From an uncultured Chryseobacterium sp. (GTDB taxonomy: Bacteria; Bacteroidota; Bacteroidia; Flavobacteriales; Weeksellaceae), in NCBI GenBank assembly GCA_913776245.1, contig CAJYLO010000026.1, positions 92,540 through 156,539 on the forward strand: DNA of 64,000 bases, in the 5' to 3' direction. This document shows positions 25,714 to 35,338 of the stretch, piece by piece. The position numbers were made by a program, and so were the translations under genes. The notes below the pieces were generated by a model. The model ran no database searches and was not told where the DNA came from. It was given only the letters and a program-made list of their open reading frames with translations. Every line of letters starts with the position of its first letter. Position 1 is the first letter of the stretch.

Positions 25714-28700
25714 ATGATTCAATTATATAAATTTTTTCAAAAAAAACTCTGGTTACTCCTCGGAGTTTGTATGGTACTCTCGGTAGTACCACGAATGTTG
25801 GGACAAACCCTCCTCACCGAGAGTTTTAATTATCCCAACAGTACGGCACTTACTTCTGCCAACTGGACACAGTTTGCAACAGCAACACCTGTAATATCAA
25901 CATCAACAGGCAATCTTGCCTATCCGGGAACCATTGGAAATGGGATTGGCAACAAGGTTTCTCTTGGAAAAGAAGGTCAGGATGTGTACCGCACATTTGC
26001 AACAGCAACTTTAGGCAATACAGGAACAAATGTACCTGCGGTCTATGCAAGTGCTGTTGTGAATATTTCCTCTGCACAAAATGTTCTTGGAGCAGGAGAC
26101 TATTTTTTGTCATTAGGCGTTACCACTACAGTTTCAGCTAAGGTCTATATCAGATTGAACGGAATGTCAAGCTTTAGTTTCGGGTTACAGAAAGGTTCTA
26201 CAGGAGCTGTGGAATACGAATCTGTTGTAAGACCGTATAACACCAATATCAACATTGTATTAAAGTATGAATGGGTAGCCGGTTCTAATAATGATGTGCT
26301 GAGACTCTATGTAAATCCATCTTTAGCAGCCGAACCCTCCACTGCTGATGTTTCTTACACTACTACAGGAGCGCTTTTTACGGCAACTGATCCAACAACG
26401 TTGGCAGCCGTGCAGCTATCTCAGGGTACAAATACTATCAGCCCTGAACTTGCTATCGACAATATCAACGTAGGAACTACGTGGGCAAGTGTAACTTCAC
26501 CCGCTTATGATTACGGAGATCTGCCTGTATCTTATGATACGAGCAAGGATAATGTATTTATTCCTGCAGTGCATGCGCCACTTTCAGGGTTATATATGGG
26601 AAGCAATGCTCCGGATTTGGAATTTGGTCCTTACAGTGTAACATCTCCCGATGAAAACAACGCATCAGGGGATAACGCAAATGCCACGGCAGATGAAGAT
26701 GGTATTGTACCCGCTTCTAATCCAATAAGAAAAGGAGCACCTTACACCTTGTCTGTACCGGTAAACAATCCGTCAGCAACAACCCGGTATTTGTATGGGT
26801 GGATCGATTTTAACGGCGATGGGAAGTTTCAGGCAACAGAATTGGCAAGTAGTACCGTTGTTTCCTTTTCCAACAACGGAAGCAGTACCCAGACCCTAAT
26901 TTGGACTTCTGCGCAAACTGCAACGCTTACCTCTACCGCAAAGGTGTATATGAGGCTTAGGCTTTCTGCTATTTCTTTGTTAGATACCTCAGATGCTACA
27001 CTGGATGAAAGAAGCATTGGAAACGGAGCGATTAGTAGTGCAAGTTCGGTAGATGCTGCAACGTATGCTGCAGGTGAAGTAGAAGATTATCAAATCAATG
27101 TCGTAGATACTTACGACTTTGGCGACGCCCCAACTTCTTATGATAATGATATGAACGGTACGGCAGCAGCTAATTACAAGCCAGCCAGAAACCTTCCTAC
27201 CAGCAATTTGTATTTGGGAAGCACATATACGGTAGAAAACGCACCGCTTTCCGTAGCTGCAGGAGCCGATAACAACGGAAGCAACGGAGACGGTGTTTCC
27301 GATGACGGTCTTTCCGCTTCACAGCTTAATATCCGTACCAATGTGATCAACAGCTATACGGTAAATGTTAAGAATACCACAGGAGCGAATGCTACATTAT
27401 ACGCTTGGCTCGATTTAAACAACAATGGAAGATTTGAGTCAGGAGAATTAGCAGGCAACAGCGGAGCTGTGAATGTAGCTGCAAATGCTACTTCCGTAAC
27501 AATAGGCTTTACCGCTGCACAGATAAACACTATTGCGGCCTCTACCCAAAAAGTATATTTGAGACTAAGACTGATACAGGCTAATCCTCTGTCAGCGATT
27601 GGAGATGCAGCTAATGCTGTGGTAGACGAAAGAGCTATTGCTGACGGTACATCAACGGGAGCTTACCAATATGCATCTTACGGAGAGGTTGAAGATTACC
27701 AATTGACGGTAACGCGAGACTTTGGAGATGCACCGGTATCTTATGAAAACGGAAGCTCTTCTACAGCGGCATCACAAACCAATGATCCTGCTGGAACATC
27801 AACATTTATGATGGGTAATACCATTGATTTTGAATTGTCTCCTGCCAGTGTAAGCTCCCCGGCTGACAACAACGGTACCAATGGAGACGGCTTGGATGAA
27901 GATGCGATAACTACTCCGAAGACCATTACCAGCGGAGCACCGTTTACCATTAGCATCCCTGTAAATAACAAGACTGCTGTTACTAAAACAGCCTATGTCT
28001 ATGGCTGGCTTGATTTGAACGGAGACGGTAAATTCAGTGGGGATGAATCTGTTACCGCCACTGCTGCCAATATTGCAGCCAACGGGACATCTAATTTTAT
28101 CCTTACGTGGAATACGACTACAGTATCCGCTTCGGTTTTAGCAGCAGGGAAAGCCTATGTGAGATTCAGATTATCCGATACCTCACTGACCAACAGCAAT
28201 GCTGCAACATTGATCGATACGAGAAGTTATGGTGCGGGTACAGGAGACGGAGAGATAGAAGACTACCAGTTTGTGGTAAATGATCTTTACGATTATGGTG
28301 ATGCCCCTAGTTCTTATGATAATGACAAGGACGGTACGGCAGCAACTAACTACAAGCCTGCGAGAAACGTTCCTACCAGCAATTTGTATTTGGGAAGCAC
28401 CTATACGGTAGAAAGCGCACCGCTTTCCGTAGCCGCAGGAGCTAATAACAACGGAAGCAACGGAGACGGAGTTTCCGATGACGGTCTTTCTGCTTCACAG
28501 CTGAACATCCGTACCAATGTGATCAACAATTACACGGTAAATGTTAAGAATACGACGACAGCTAATGCTACTTTATATGCTTGGCTCGATTTAAACAACA
28601 ACGGAAGATTTGAAGCAGGAGAATTAGCAGGCAACAGCGGAGCAGTGAATGTAGCTCCAAATGCTACTTCTGTAACGATAGGCTTTACCGCTGCACAGAT

Positions 28701-31700
28701 GAACACTATTGCAGCCTCTACCCAAAAAGTATATTTGAGACTAAGACTGATACAGGCTAATCCATTGTCATCAATTGGAGACAATACAGGTAATGCGGTG
28801 GTCGACGAAAGAGCTATTGCTGACGGTACATCAACGGGAGCTTACCAATATGCATCTTTTGGAGAGGTAGAAGATTACCAATTGACGGTAACTCGAGACT
28901 TTGGAGATGCCCCGGTATCGTATGAAAGCGGAAGTACTTCGACAGCGGCTTCTCAAACGAATGACGCTACAGGATTAGCATCATTTACGATGGGTAATAC
29001 CATTGATTTTGAATTGTCTCCTGCGAGTGTCACCTCACCGGCAGACAATAACGGTACCAATGGAGACGGAGCGGATGAAGATGCGATAACTACGCCTCAG
29101 ACGATTACCAGCGGCGCACCGTTTACTATTAGCATCCCTGTAAATAATAAGACAGCAGCTGCGAAATATGCTTATGTTTACGGCTGGTTGGATCTGAACG
29201 GTGACGGCAAATTCAGCGGTGATGAAGCAGGAACAGCAAGTACTACTCCCTATTTAGGTGCCACCAACGGAACATCTAATATCACATTAACATGGAATAA
29301 TACTAATGCATCTTCTGCTGTAATTGCATCAGGAAAAACATATGTGAGATTCAGGTTATCGGATGCTTTACTTACGAATGCCAACAATGCTACCCAGACA
29401 ATGATTGATACAAGAAGTTATGGAGCGGCTACAGGTGACGGAGAGATTGAAGACTATCAGTTTGTGGTAAGCACTCTTTACGATTATGGCGATGCTCCCT
29501 TATCTTATGATAAACCAAACGGTACAACACAAGTCTCTGCAAGAAATATATCGGCCAGCACTTTGTATTTAGGCACACAGCCAGATGAAGAATCTTCTGC
29601 ATCTTCTGTAGCAGCAGGTGCGGATAACAATGGCAGCAATGGTGATGGTTTGGATGAAGACGGCATAGATCCTGCTGTGAATCATATTAAGGTGGCAACT
29701 GCTTATTCTTTAGTTGTAAAAGTAACCAACACTTCAGGATCTGCCAAAACATTGTATGGCTGGCTGGATATTAATAGCAACGGTATATTTGAAGCTGGAG
29801 AAGTTATGTCAGCATCTGTGGCTAACAATACCAGTAACGGTACCGTTACCCTTACCTGGCCGTCAACTACTACAGTCAACATTACCAGTACGAAAATTTA
29901 TTTGAGATTGAGATTGTGTAGTTCACTTAGTGCAGGTTCTTTAGCTTATGATACACGTGCTATAGGAGATGGTCTTACTACGGGTGTATATGGCACTTCT
30001 ACAATTGGCGAAATAGAAGATTATCAGATTACAGTAAACCCCGGATTTGATTTTGGAGATGCTCCTGCAACTTTCGAGATGAATGGTGCTTCTACTTCTG
30101 TCTCAGTTCCGGCAAGACACCAGACGGCATCTAACTTATATTTGGGAAGTTCATATGATCTTGAGATGGCTAATCAGCCTGTAGCAGCCTCGGCGGATAG
30201 TAATGGAACGAATGGTGACGGTGCAGACGAAGACGGTATTACAGCTACTTTACCTGCCTTTGGTCCAACAACGACCTCATATAGTGTGAATGTGAATGTT
30301 TACAAGACTATTGCAGGAACAGCTACCCTTCACGGATGGATTGATATGGATGGCAATGGTAAATTTTCTGTTTATGAATACACCTCTGCTACAGTCACCG
30401 GAACAGCAGGAGCCCAAAACGTAACTCTTACGTGGGCATCTCCGTTTTATGAGAGTACTGCCAATACAAAAACCTACATGAGACTGCGCTTTACGACCGC
30501 TTCATTAGCAGATGATGATAGCACTTCCGGAGTAGATGAAAGAGCAATAGGTGATGGATTAAGCACTGGCACATATACAACCAGTACTGCTTTTGCCAAT
30601 GGTGAGATAGAAGATTATTCTCTTCCTGTTAGCGGATATATCGATTCTGACGGAGACGGTATTACAGATAATATTGATTTGGATGATGATAACGACGGTA
30701 TCTTGGATTGTGTGGAAAATGGGATTACAAATGATCCGAACGATGCATTTAAAATTGGTGGTAATGCAAATGTACCAACTTCCAATGTAGGTTCTCCTAC
30801 AGGACCATCTTACCAGATACAATTAACACCAAATACAAATAGTCAAGCTGGTAGAGCATGGACATTCGGACAGATTGATTTTTCTAAAAGTTTTGCATTT
30901 ACGATGAAAGTATATCTTGGCAGTAATTCCAATGGAGCAGATGGAATGGCGGTAGTATTTCATAACTCCTCTGCAGGATACAATGCTATTGGCGATAGTG
31001 GTGGAGGTTTAGGTGCTAAGTATATAGCGAATGGTGTTGCACTGGAACTGGATACATACAGTAATAGTGGTGCCCCAGACTACGACCCTAGTTATGACCA
31101 TGGAACAATTAGAAAAACATCTGATTGGTCAGCTTTGTCTTCTACGGCACAGTTGTCAGCAACCTCTGGCAATGTAAAAGATGGAAAATGGCATGAAGTT
31201 TCCTTTTATTGGTCTGTAGCTACTCATACTTTGCGTTATACTTTTGATGGACATGATGTGACCAGTTATACTTTCCCGGCAACAGGAACCAATTCTATTA
31301 CAGGTATTTTTGGAGGAACAAAAGCCTATTTTGGATATACAGCGTCTACTGGATTATATACCAACGATCAAAGAATAGCTTTTGATAACCCATGTACAAT
31401 ACCTCTTTCTACCGATACAGATGGAGATGGCATACTGAACAGTTTGGATTTGGATTCCGATAATGATGGTTGTCTCGATGCCATCGAAGGAGATGAAAAT
31501 GTTAGGGCTTCAATGCTGGTGGCTTCAGCATCGACATTATCCGTAGGAACAGGCTCTTCTGCATCCAATCAAAATCTTGGAACTACTGTAGATACACAAG
31601 GTATACCTACTGTAGTTAATAACGGGGGTGCTGCTGATGTAGGTGGAGATCAAGGACAAGGTATCGGTTACTCTCAGAATTCTACAATTAACGCTTGTAA

Positions 31701-32886
31701 TGATATAGATGGCGACGGCGTTCCTGATATTAATGACTTAGACAATGACAATGATGGGATTTTGGATGCTGACGAAGATTGTATTAGCACCACAACAATA
31801 ACATTAGGAAGAACTACTACTTCAAACGCTACATTCTCTGTAGTAGGAGGAGATGGCTCTGTAAACCCTGTTACTTCAGGATATACTTACTGGATAGGGC
31901 AAAGCAGCCAGGATGAATCAATATTGTATACATTTCCATACCCAGTATATTCTTTGCAGATACCACAGACTATAAATATTTCCGGTACTTCTACTGCTTC
32001 AGAATTGTTAGAAGTCTACATTAATGGGAGTTTATACCCTATTACATCCTCAATGGTCACAGGGCTTTCTGCGACTTCGTATATAACTTCTTCTGGAGCT
32101 ATTGGAAGCACTAACGATGGAACAGTAAATTTTACCTCCATTGCGATCAATTATCCTCAAGGCATCAACAGTATCAGGATTAGGAACAACCCTAATGGTT
32201 ATTCAGGCAATGGCTGGGAAATGAATGCTGTAAAACTATTATCAAGAAGTACGTGCAATGCTGATTATGATAATGATGGAATTCGGAATTCTTTGGATCT
32301 TGACAGCGACAATGACGGCTGTTTAGATGCCATAGAAGGAGATGAAAACGTAACTGGCAGCATGCTAGTAAATGCCTATACAGGGTTATCTGTCGGTGCC
32401 GGTTCCACAGCATCTAATCAAAACCTTTGTGCCGGAAGCGGTTGTGTAGATTCACAAGGTGTTCCTACTATTGTTAATGCAGGTGGTGCAGCTGATATAG
32501 GGAATGATCAAGGGCAAGGTGTTGGAACCTCTAAAGACAGTACTCAAAAGGATCCTGCGTGTACCTCTGCTTGCTATAAGCCGGCAGCTATCGGAGGAAC
32601 AACTTTAGACACTAAGCATGGTATTACAGCTCTTGGCAGAGCAGGTACAACAAATAATGACTGGCCAATGGCACGCAAAGGCGCCTGGACAGCTTTGGAG
32701 TCTAAAGAAAAAGGATTTGTAATTAACAGAGTAGATACAACAGCAGATCTTAGCAATATTACCAATCCTATTGAAGGAATGATGGTATATGATAAGCAGG
32801 CTGCCTGTCTGAAAGTTTATACAACCAAAGCAGGAGATTCTTCACCGGCATGGCATTGTATGAATACACCAGCATGTCCTGATTAA
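25714..32886 (+). CDS. giant multidomain surface protein: seven GEVED repeats, TSP3-like calcium loops, L-type-lectin-like domain
   Basis: 2390 residues. A signal peptide ends near residue 31 (MLGQ). An N-terminal domain of about 230 residues (TESFNYPNSTALTSANW) resembles a concanavalin-like fold. Seven GEVED units follow, starting near 265, 466, 667, 857, 1062, 1254 and 1444, each with (F/Y)GDAPxSY, NGxNGDGxDEDG, YGWLDLNGDGKF and GEIEDYQ. Aspartate-rich TSP3-like loops lie near 1642, 1900, 1998 and 2185 (DSDGDGITDNIDLDDDNDG). A lectin-like domain spans about 1686-1893 (GRAWTFGQIDFSKSFAFTMK, GVALELDTYSN). The C-terminus (NPIEGMMVYDKQAACLKVY) is not a standard T9SS sorting domain, but resembles the end of the next protein. 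Likely a calcium-stabilised adhesin. It is the second gene downstream of the invertible promoter and has no obvious promoter of its own. Confidence 0.88.
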   Translation: MIQLYKFFQKKLWLLLGVCMVLSVVPRMLGQTLLTESFNYPNSTALTSANWTQFATATPVISTSTGNLAYPGTIGNGIGNKVSLGKEGQDVYRTFATATLGNTGTNVPAVYASAVVNISSAQNVLGAGDYFLSLGVTTTVSAKVYIRLNGMSSFSFGLQKGSTGAVEYESVVRPYNTNINIVLKYEWVAGSNNDVLRLYVNPSLAAEPSTADVSYTTTGALFTATDPTTLAAVQLSQGTNTISPELAIDNINVGTTWASVTSPAYDYGDLPVSYDTSKDNVFIPAVHAPLSGLYMGSNAPDLEFGPYSVTSPDENNASGDNANATADEDGIVPASNPIRKGAPYTLSVPVNNPSATTRYLYGWIDFNGDGKFQATELASSTVVSFSNNGSSTQTLIWTSAQTATLTSTAKVYMRLRLSAISLLDTSDATLDERSIGNGAISSASSVDAATYAAGEVEDYQINVVDTYDFGDAPTSYDNDMNGTAAANYKPARNLPTSNLYLGSTYTVENAPLSVAAGADNNGSNGDGVSDDGLSASQLNIRTNVINSYTVNVKNTTGANATLYAWLDLNNNGRFESGELAGNSGAVNVAANATSVTIGFTAAQINTIAASTQKVYLRLRLIQANPLSAIGDAANAVVDERAIADGTSTGAYQYASYGEVEDYQLTVTRDFGDAPVSYENGSSSTAASQTNDPAGTSTFMMGNTIDFELSPASVSSPADNNGTNGDGLDEDAITTPKTITSGAPFTISIPVNNKTAVTKTAYVYGWLDLNGDGKFSGDESVTATAANIAANGTSNFILTWNTTTVSASVLAAGKAYVRFRLSDTSLTNSNAATLIDTRSYGAGTGDGEIEDYQFVVNDLYDYGDAPSSYDNDKDGTAATNYKPARNVPTSNLYLGSTYTVESAPLSVAAGANNNGSNGDGVSDDGLSASQLNIRTNVINNYTVNVKNTTTANATLYAWLDLNNNGRFEAGELAGNSGAVNVAPNATSVTIGFTAAQMNTIAASTQKVYLRLRLIQANPLSSIGDNTGNAVVDERAIADGTSTGAYQYASFGEVEDYQLTVTRDFGDAPVSYESGSTSTAASQTNDATGLASFTMGNTIDFELSPASVTSPADNNGTNGDGADEDAITTPQTITSGAPFTISIPVNNKTAAAKYAYVYGWLDLNGDGKFSGDEAGTASTTPYLGATNGTSNITLTWNNTNASSAVIASGKTYVRFRLSDALLTNANNATQTMIDTRSYGAATGDGEIEDYQFVVSTLYDYGDAPLSYDKPNGTTQVSARNISASTLYLGTQPDEESSASSVAAGADNNGSNGDGLDEDGIDPAVNHIKVATAYSLVVKVTNTSGSAKTLYGWLDINSNGIFEAGEVMSASVANNTSNGTVTLTWPSTTTVNITSTKIYLRLRLCSSLSAGSLAYDTRAIGDGLTTGVYGTSTIGEIEDYQITVNPGFDFGDAPATFEMNGASTSVSVPARHQTASNLYLGSSYDLEMANQPVAASADSNGTNGDGADEDGITATLPAFGPTTTSYSVNVNVYKTIAGTATLHGWIDMDGNGKFSVYEYTSATVTGTAGAQNVTLTWASPFYESTANTKTYMRLRFTTASLADDDSTSGVDERAIGDGLSTGTYTTSTAFANGEIEDYSLPVSGYIDSDGDGITDNIDLDDDNDGILDCVENGITNDPNDAFKIGGNANVPTSNVGSPTGPSYQIQLTPNTNSQAGRAWTFGQIDFSKSFAFTMKVYLGSNSNGADGMAVVFHNSSAGYNAIGDSGGGLGAKYIANGVALELDTYSNSGAPDYDPSYDHGTIRKTSDWSALSSTAQLSATSGNVKDGKWHEVSFYWSVATHTLRYTFDGHDVTSYTFPATGTNSITGIFGGTKAYFGYTASTGLYTNDQRIAFDNPCTIPLSTDTDGDGILNSLDLDSDNDGCLDAIEGDENVRASMLVASASTLSVGTGSSASNQNLGTTVDTQGIPTVVNNGGAADVGGDQGQGIGYSQNSTINACNDIDGDGVPDINDLDNDNDGILDADEDCISTTTITLGRTTTSNATFSVVGGDGSVNPVTSGYTYWIGQSSQDESILYTFPYPVYSLQIPQTINISGTSTASELLEVYINGSLYPITSSMVTGLSATSYITSSGAIGSTNDGTVNFTSIAINYPQGINSIRIRNNPNGYSGNGWEMNAVKLLSRSTCNADYDNDGIRNSLDLDSDNDGCLDAIEGDENVTGSMLVNAYTGLSVGAGSTASNQNLCAGSGCVDSQGVPTIVNAGGAADIGNDQGQGVGTSKDSTQKDPACTSACYKPAAIGGTTLDTKHGITALGRAGTTNNDWPMARKGAWTALESKEKGFVINRVDTTADLSNITNPIEGMMVYDKQAACLKVYTTKAGDSSPAWHCMNTPACPD
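27112..29472 (+). repeat. intragenic tandem duplication of a two-GEVED unit (about 1.18 kb twice)
   Basis: 27112-28287 and 28288-29472 encode GEVED units 2+3 and 4+5. Long stretches are nearly identical at DNA level, for example around 27200-27390 and 28376-28560, while other units differ more. This marks a recent two-domain duplication prone to recombination. Confidence 0.75.
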
Positions 32887-32907
32887 CACCTTAAATAGTA
32901 AAGAATT

Positions 32908-32962
32908 GAGGAGGCAATCCAGATAAGTATGAAAATATCTTCGCCTCCTCTTTATCTTTTTA
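32908..32962 (+). terminator. terminator after the giant gene
   Basis: GAGGAGGC (32908-32915) pairs with GCCTCCTC (32943-32950) around a 27-base loop, followed by TTTATCTTTTT. Confidence 0.7.
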
Positions 32963-32981
32963 ATCTTTAAAATTTAGAATA

Positions 32982-33590
32982 ATGAAAATTTTTTTAATGA
33001 CAGCATCCTTACTGATCTCAACGTTTGTGTTTTCACAGGTAGCAGTAGGAAAAGCTACCATAACGGCTGGTTCTAACGTATCTCTCGAATTTTATTCTGA
33101 GGCAGATAATGCTAGAGGTATCATATTACCATGGGTATCTACGGTAGCCGGTAATCCTGTGGCGTACGATGCTTCCACTGGTGCCGGCTACAAAGGAATT
33201 GGAACGGTAGTAGATGGTACCATCATCTTTGATCTTTCCGATAAAAAAGTGAAATATAGGAAGGCAGGATCTTGGGAACCACTTACAGGCAGTGTTCCTA
33301 TGAATGTAAACGGAACTACGATTAATGCATTTAATGCTGTAGACTCTTCTTTGCAGGACAGCAAGAAAGAGCAGGAAAATGCCAAAGTTGCAATAGGAAC
33401 AAATGCAAGTTCTGATACTACTCCCGGGATTTTAGTGCTGACAGATAGTAACAAGGCAATGGTGCTACCGAAAGTAGCCAGCCCACATCTGACAATTCAG
33501 AATCCTGCACCCGGTATGATGGCTTATGATACTGTGAAGAAGCAGCTTGCCGTATATAATGGTACGGTATGGAGCTTTTGGAAGCCTTGA
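32982..33590 (+). CDS. secreted protein of unknown function, C-terminus like that of the giant surface protein
   Basis: 202 residues with a signal peptide ending near FSQ (residue 19), then VAVGKATITAGSNVSLEFYS. The C-terminus reads VLPKVASPHLTIQNPAPGMMAYDTVKKQLAVYNG, matching the pattern near the end of the giant protein (NPIEGMMVYDKQAACLKVY). This NP-x-x-GMxxYD motif is common at the C-termini of secreted flavobacterial proteins, but I know no proven role. It may be coexpressed with the giant protein despite the hairpin between them. Confidence 0.7.
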   Translation: MKIFLMTASLLISTFVFSQVAVGKATITAGSNVSLEFYSEADNARGIILPWVSTVAGNPVAYDASTGAGYKGIGTVVDGTIIFDLSDKKVKYRKAGSWEPLTGSVPMNVNGTTINAFNAVDSSLQDSKKEQENAKVAIGTNASSDTTPGILVLTDSNKAMVLPKVASPHLTIQNPAPGMMAYDTVKKQLAVYNGTVWSFWKP

Positions 33591-33599
33591 TTAATTTTC

Positions 33600-33628
33600 A
33601 GCACAGGCAAAAGATGCCTGTGCTTTTT
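33600..33628 (+). terminator. Rho-independent terminator
   Basis: A 10-bp perfect stem (33600-33609 / 33615-33624, AGCACAGGCA / TGCCTGTGCT) has a five-base loop followed by TTTT. It closes the surface-protein cluster. Confidence 0.92.
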
Positions 33629-33772
33629 GAACTGTTCGACTACTTGTTAACAATATAAACTTTTTACTTTCGAGATGGTTTAGACTGTATAGTACTTTAT
33701 TTTTATAAAGAAGATCTTAAGAAAAATCCTGTTAAATCATTATTAATAGTGTAAGATCTAAATCAACAAAAG

Positions 33773-34255
33773 ATGAGACTAAACAACAAAAAAATCATTA
33801 AACGCTTCCTGATCGTGACGCTTTGCTCTCTGGCACTCAGCATCCTGTTATTAGCCGGATCGATTGTTTTGAAGCTTCACAAGACCTACCTAGCATTCGT
33901 GATCACCATTGCTGTTTTAACCGTTTGCCAGATCATCTTTCTGTGGAAGCTCCGTTACACCGAAGTTACCAATAGCGGTCAGCTGTTCGCAATCAAAGAG
34001 TACCATCCTCTGAGGAAAAGACAATGGCAAAACGATGTGGAAATGCCTTTCGCTAATATCAACTCTATAGAAATCATCAGAAATCTGATGTACGATCATC
34101 AGATCGTCATCAGGATCAGCCGTATGGGAAAGGGCAGAAGAGAAATACACTACACGATTACTGGCTTCAGTGATGAGGCAATCAGAACGTTTGCAGCGTC
34201 ATGTAAAGAAAGTATACATGATTGCAGGATCTCCGAGTCAGCATTTGAAATCTAA
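33773..34255 (+). CDS. small two-helix membrane protein with PH-like domain, first of a tandem pair
   Basis: 160 residues. Two transmembrane helices (about 12-32 and 40-60) are joined by a short loop, then a cytoplasmic domain of about 95 residues with LRYTEVTNSGQLFAIKEYHP and VEMPFANINSIEIIRN. The pattern is that of bacterial PH-like membrane proteins. The next gene, 11 bp downstream, encodes a diverged copy with the same layout. Function unknown. Confidence 0.65.
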   Translation: MRLNNKKIIKRFLIVTLCSLALSILLLAGSIVLKLHKTYLAFVITIAVLTVCQIIFLWKLRYTEVTNSGQLFAIKEYHPLRKRQWQNDVEMPFANINSIEIIRNLMYDHQIVIRISRMGKGRREIHYTITGFSDEAIRTFAASCKESIHDCRISESAFEI

Positions 34256-34266
34256 CGGTTTATAAA

Positions 34267-34725
34267 ATGGAAATATCGAACAAACACATGATCAATATGG
34301 CTGCCATTTTAATGATAGTCTTAAGCCAGGCAAACTATCTGGCTATTATTACTATCGTGTCAATACCAGAGTTTTTTAGTAAGTGGCTGTTGCTACTTTG
34401 CATAATTATGACGGCTTTCCTGCTGTTGCTTTTTGTCAAACTTCGTTGTTTTGAGATCAGCAATGCGGAAAATAACATTAGCATCTATAATTATTGTCCA
34501 TTTAAACCAAGAAAATGTAAGAATTTATTTTATATGCCATTCGACAACATCATCTTCGTGGACATTGTCAAAAGAAGATGGTTCAGCGAGATCGTGATAT
34601 GTTACAAGTATCCGTCAAATGGCAGAATAAAAATTTTTAAGCTCACACAGTTTGGGCTGGGAGACAAAGAGTGCGAAAAGTTTGTAGCCGCATGTCGAAA
34701 AATTTTGAAGAGTATGCTTGCCTGA
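34267..34725 (+). CDS. small two-helix membrane protein, second of a tandem pair
   Basis: 152 residues. Two transmembrane helices (about 10-30 and 38-58), then LRCFEISNAENNISIYNYCP, FYMPFDNIIFVDIVKR and a Cys-containing C-terminus (KFVAACRKIL). It aligns along its length with the preceding protein (LRYTEVTN, MPFANINSIEI, FAASCKESI), so the pair is a tandem duplication. Probably cotranscribed. Function unknown. Confidence 0.65.
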   Translation: MEISNKHMINMAAILMIVLSQANYLAIITIVSIPEFFSKWLLLLCIIMTAFLLLLFVKLRCFEISNAENNISIYNYCPFKPRKCKNLFYMPFDNIIFVDIVKRRWFSEIVICYKYPSNGRIKIFKLTQFGLGDKECEKFVAACRKILKSMLA

Positions 34726-35338
34726 AGCTGTACATTTGCTCCAGATAAAACCTGATTATCACACCAGATGAGATCACAATAATGTTAGCACCTCGCCTGA
34801 AATCGCTGCTTAAATTAAAGTTTTATGAAAAACCAAGACATCGGATAATATCTTTGAAAGTAATAGATTGAATATTAATTAATTTGTTTTATTTCGATAT
34901 CACGTTAAAATGATTACCTGAAGACGGGATATGCAAATTATTAAATTTTCATTTTACAATGCTCAATTGTTTTTATCGCAAAGAAAAAGAAAGGAATATA
35001 CGCTCTAAAATGATTTTAAGTTAAACATTGCCAATTGACTACGCCAAATCTTCGATTTCGTTTATCAAAGTAAAACAAGAATTGAGCTTGTCGAAGCACC
35101 CTTGTCTATTTAAATTATTGAAAATCAAATAATCAATTTTTTGTTTGGCTTTGCGATGTATAAATCCTTAACCCGAACTTACGTTAATTAGTATGGTACA
35201 TTGTAAGATAGTGATGGGCAGCATGGTTTAATTTTTCGTTATCTAATGTAAAAAACTAAAGCAGGTAAAAAAAATTATAGATACGGGTCAAAATAGCTTC
35301 GGGAATGAATTCTAAACATTTTTAAAAGCTTTTAAGAT
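34726..35338. other. 613-bp gene-free stretch
   Basis: AT-rich DNA with stop codons in all frames and no recognised gene, RNA or strong hairpin. It separates the rightward membrane-protein pair from the leftward peptidase gene. Confidence 0.4.

Noticed and set aside
25714..32886. giant protein as standard T9SS cargo
   Set aside because: Its end does not show the YPNP...GxYxxxI pattern seen in the four T9SS proteins at 15.8-22.6 kb.
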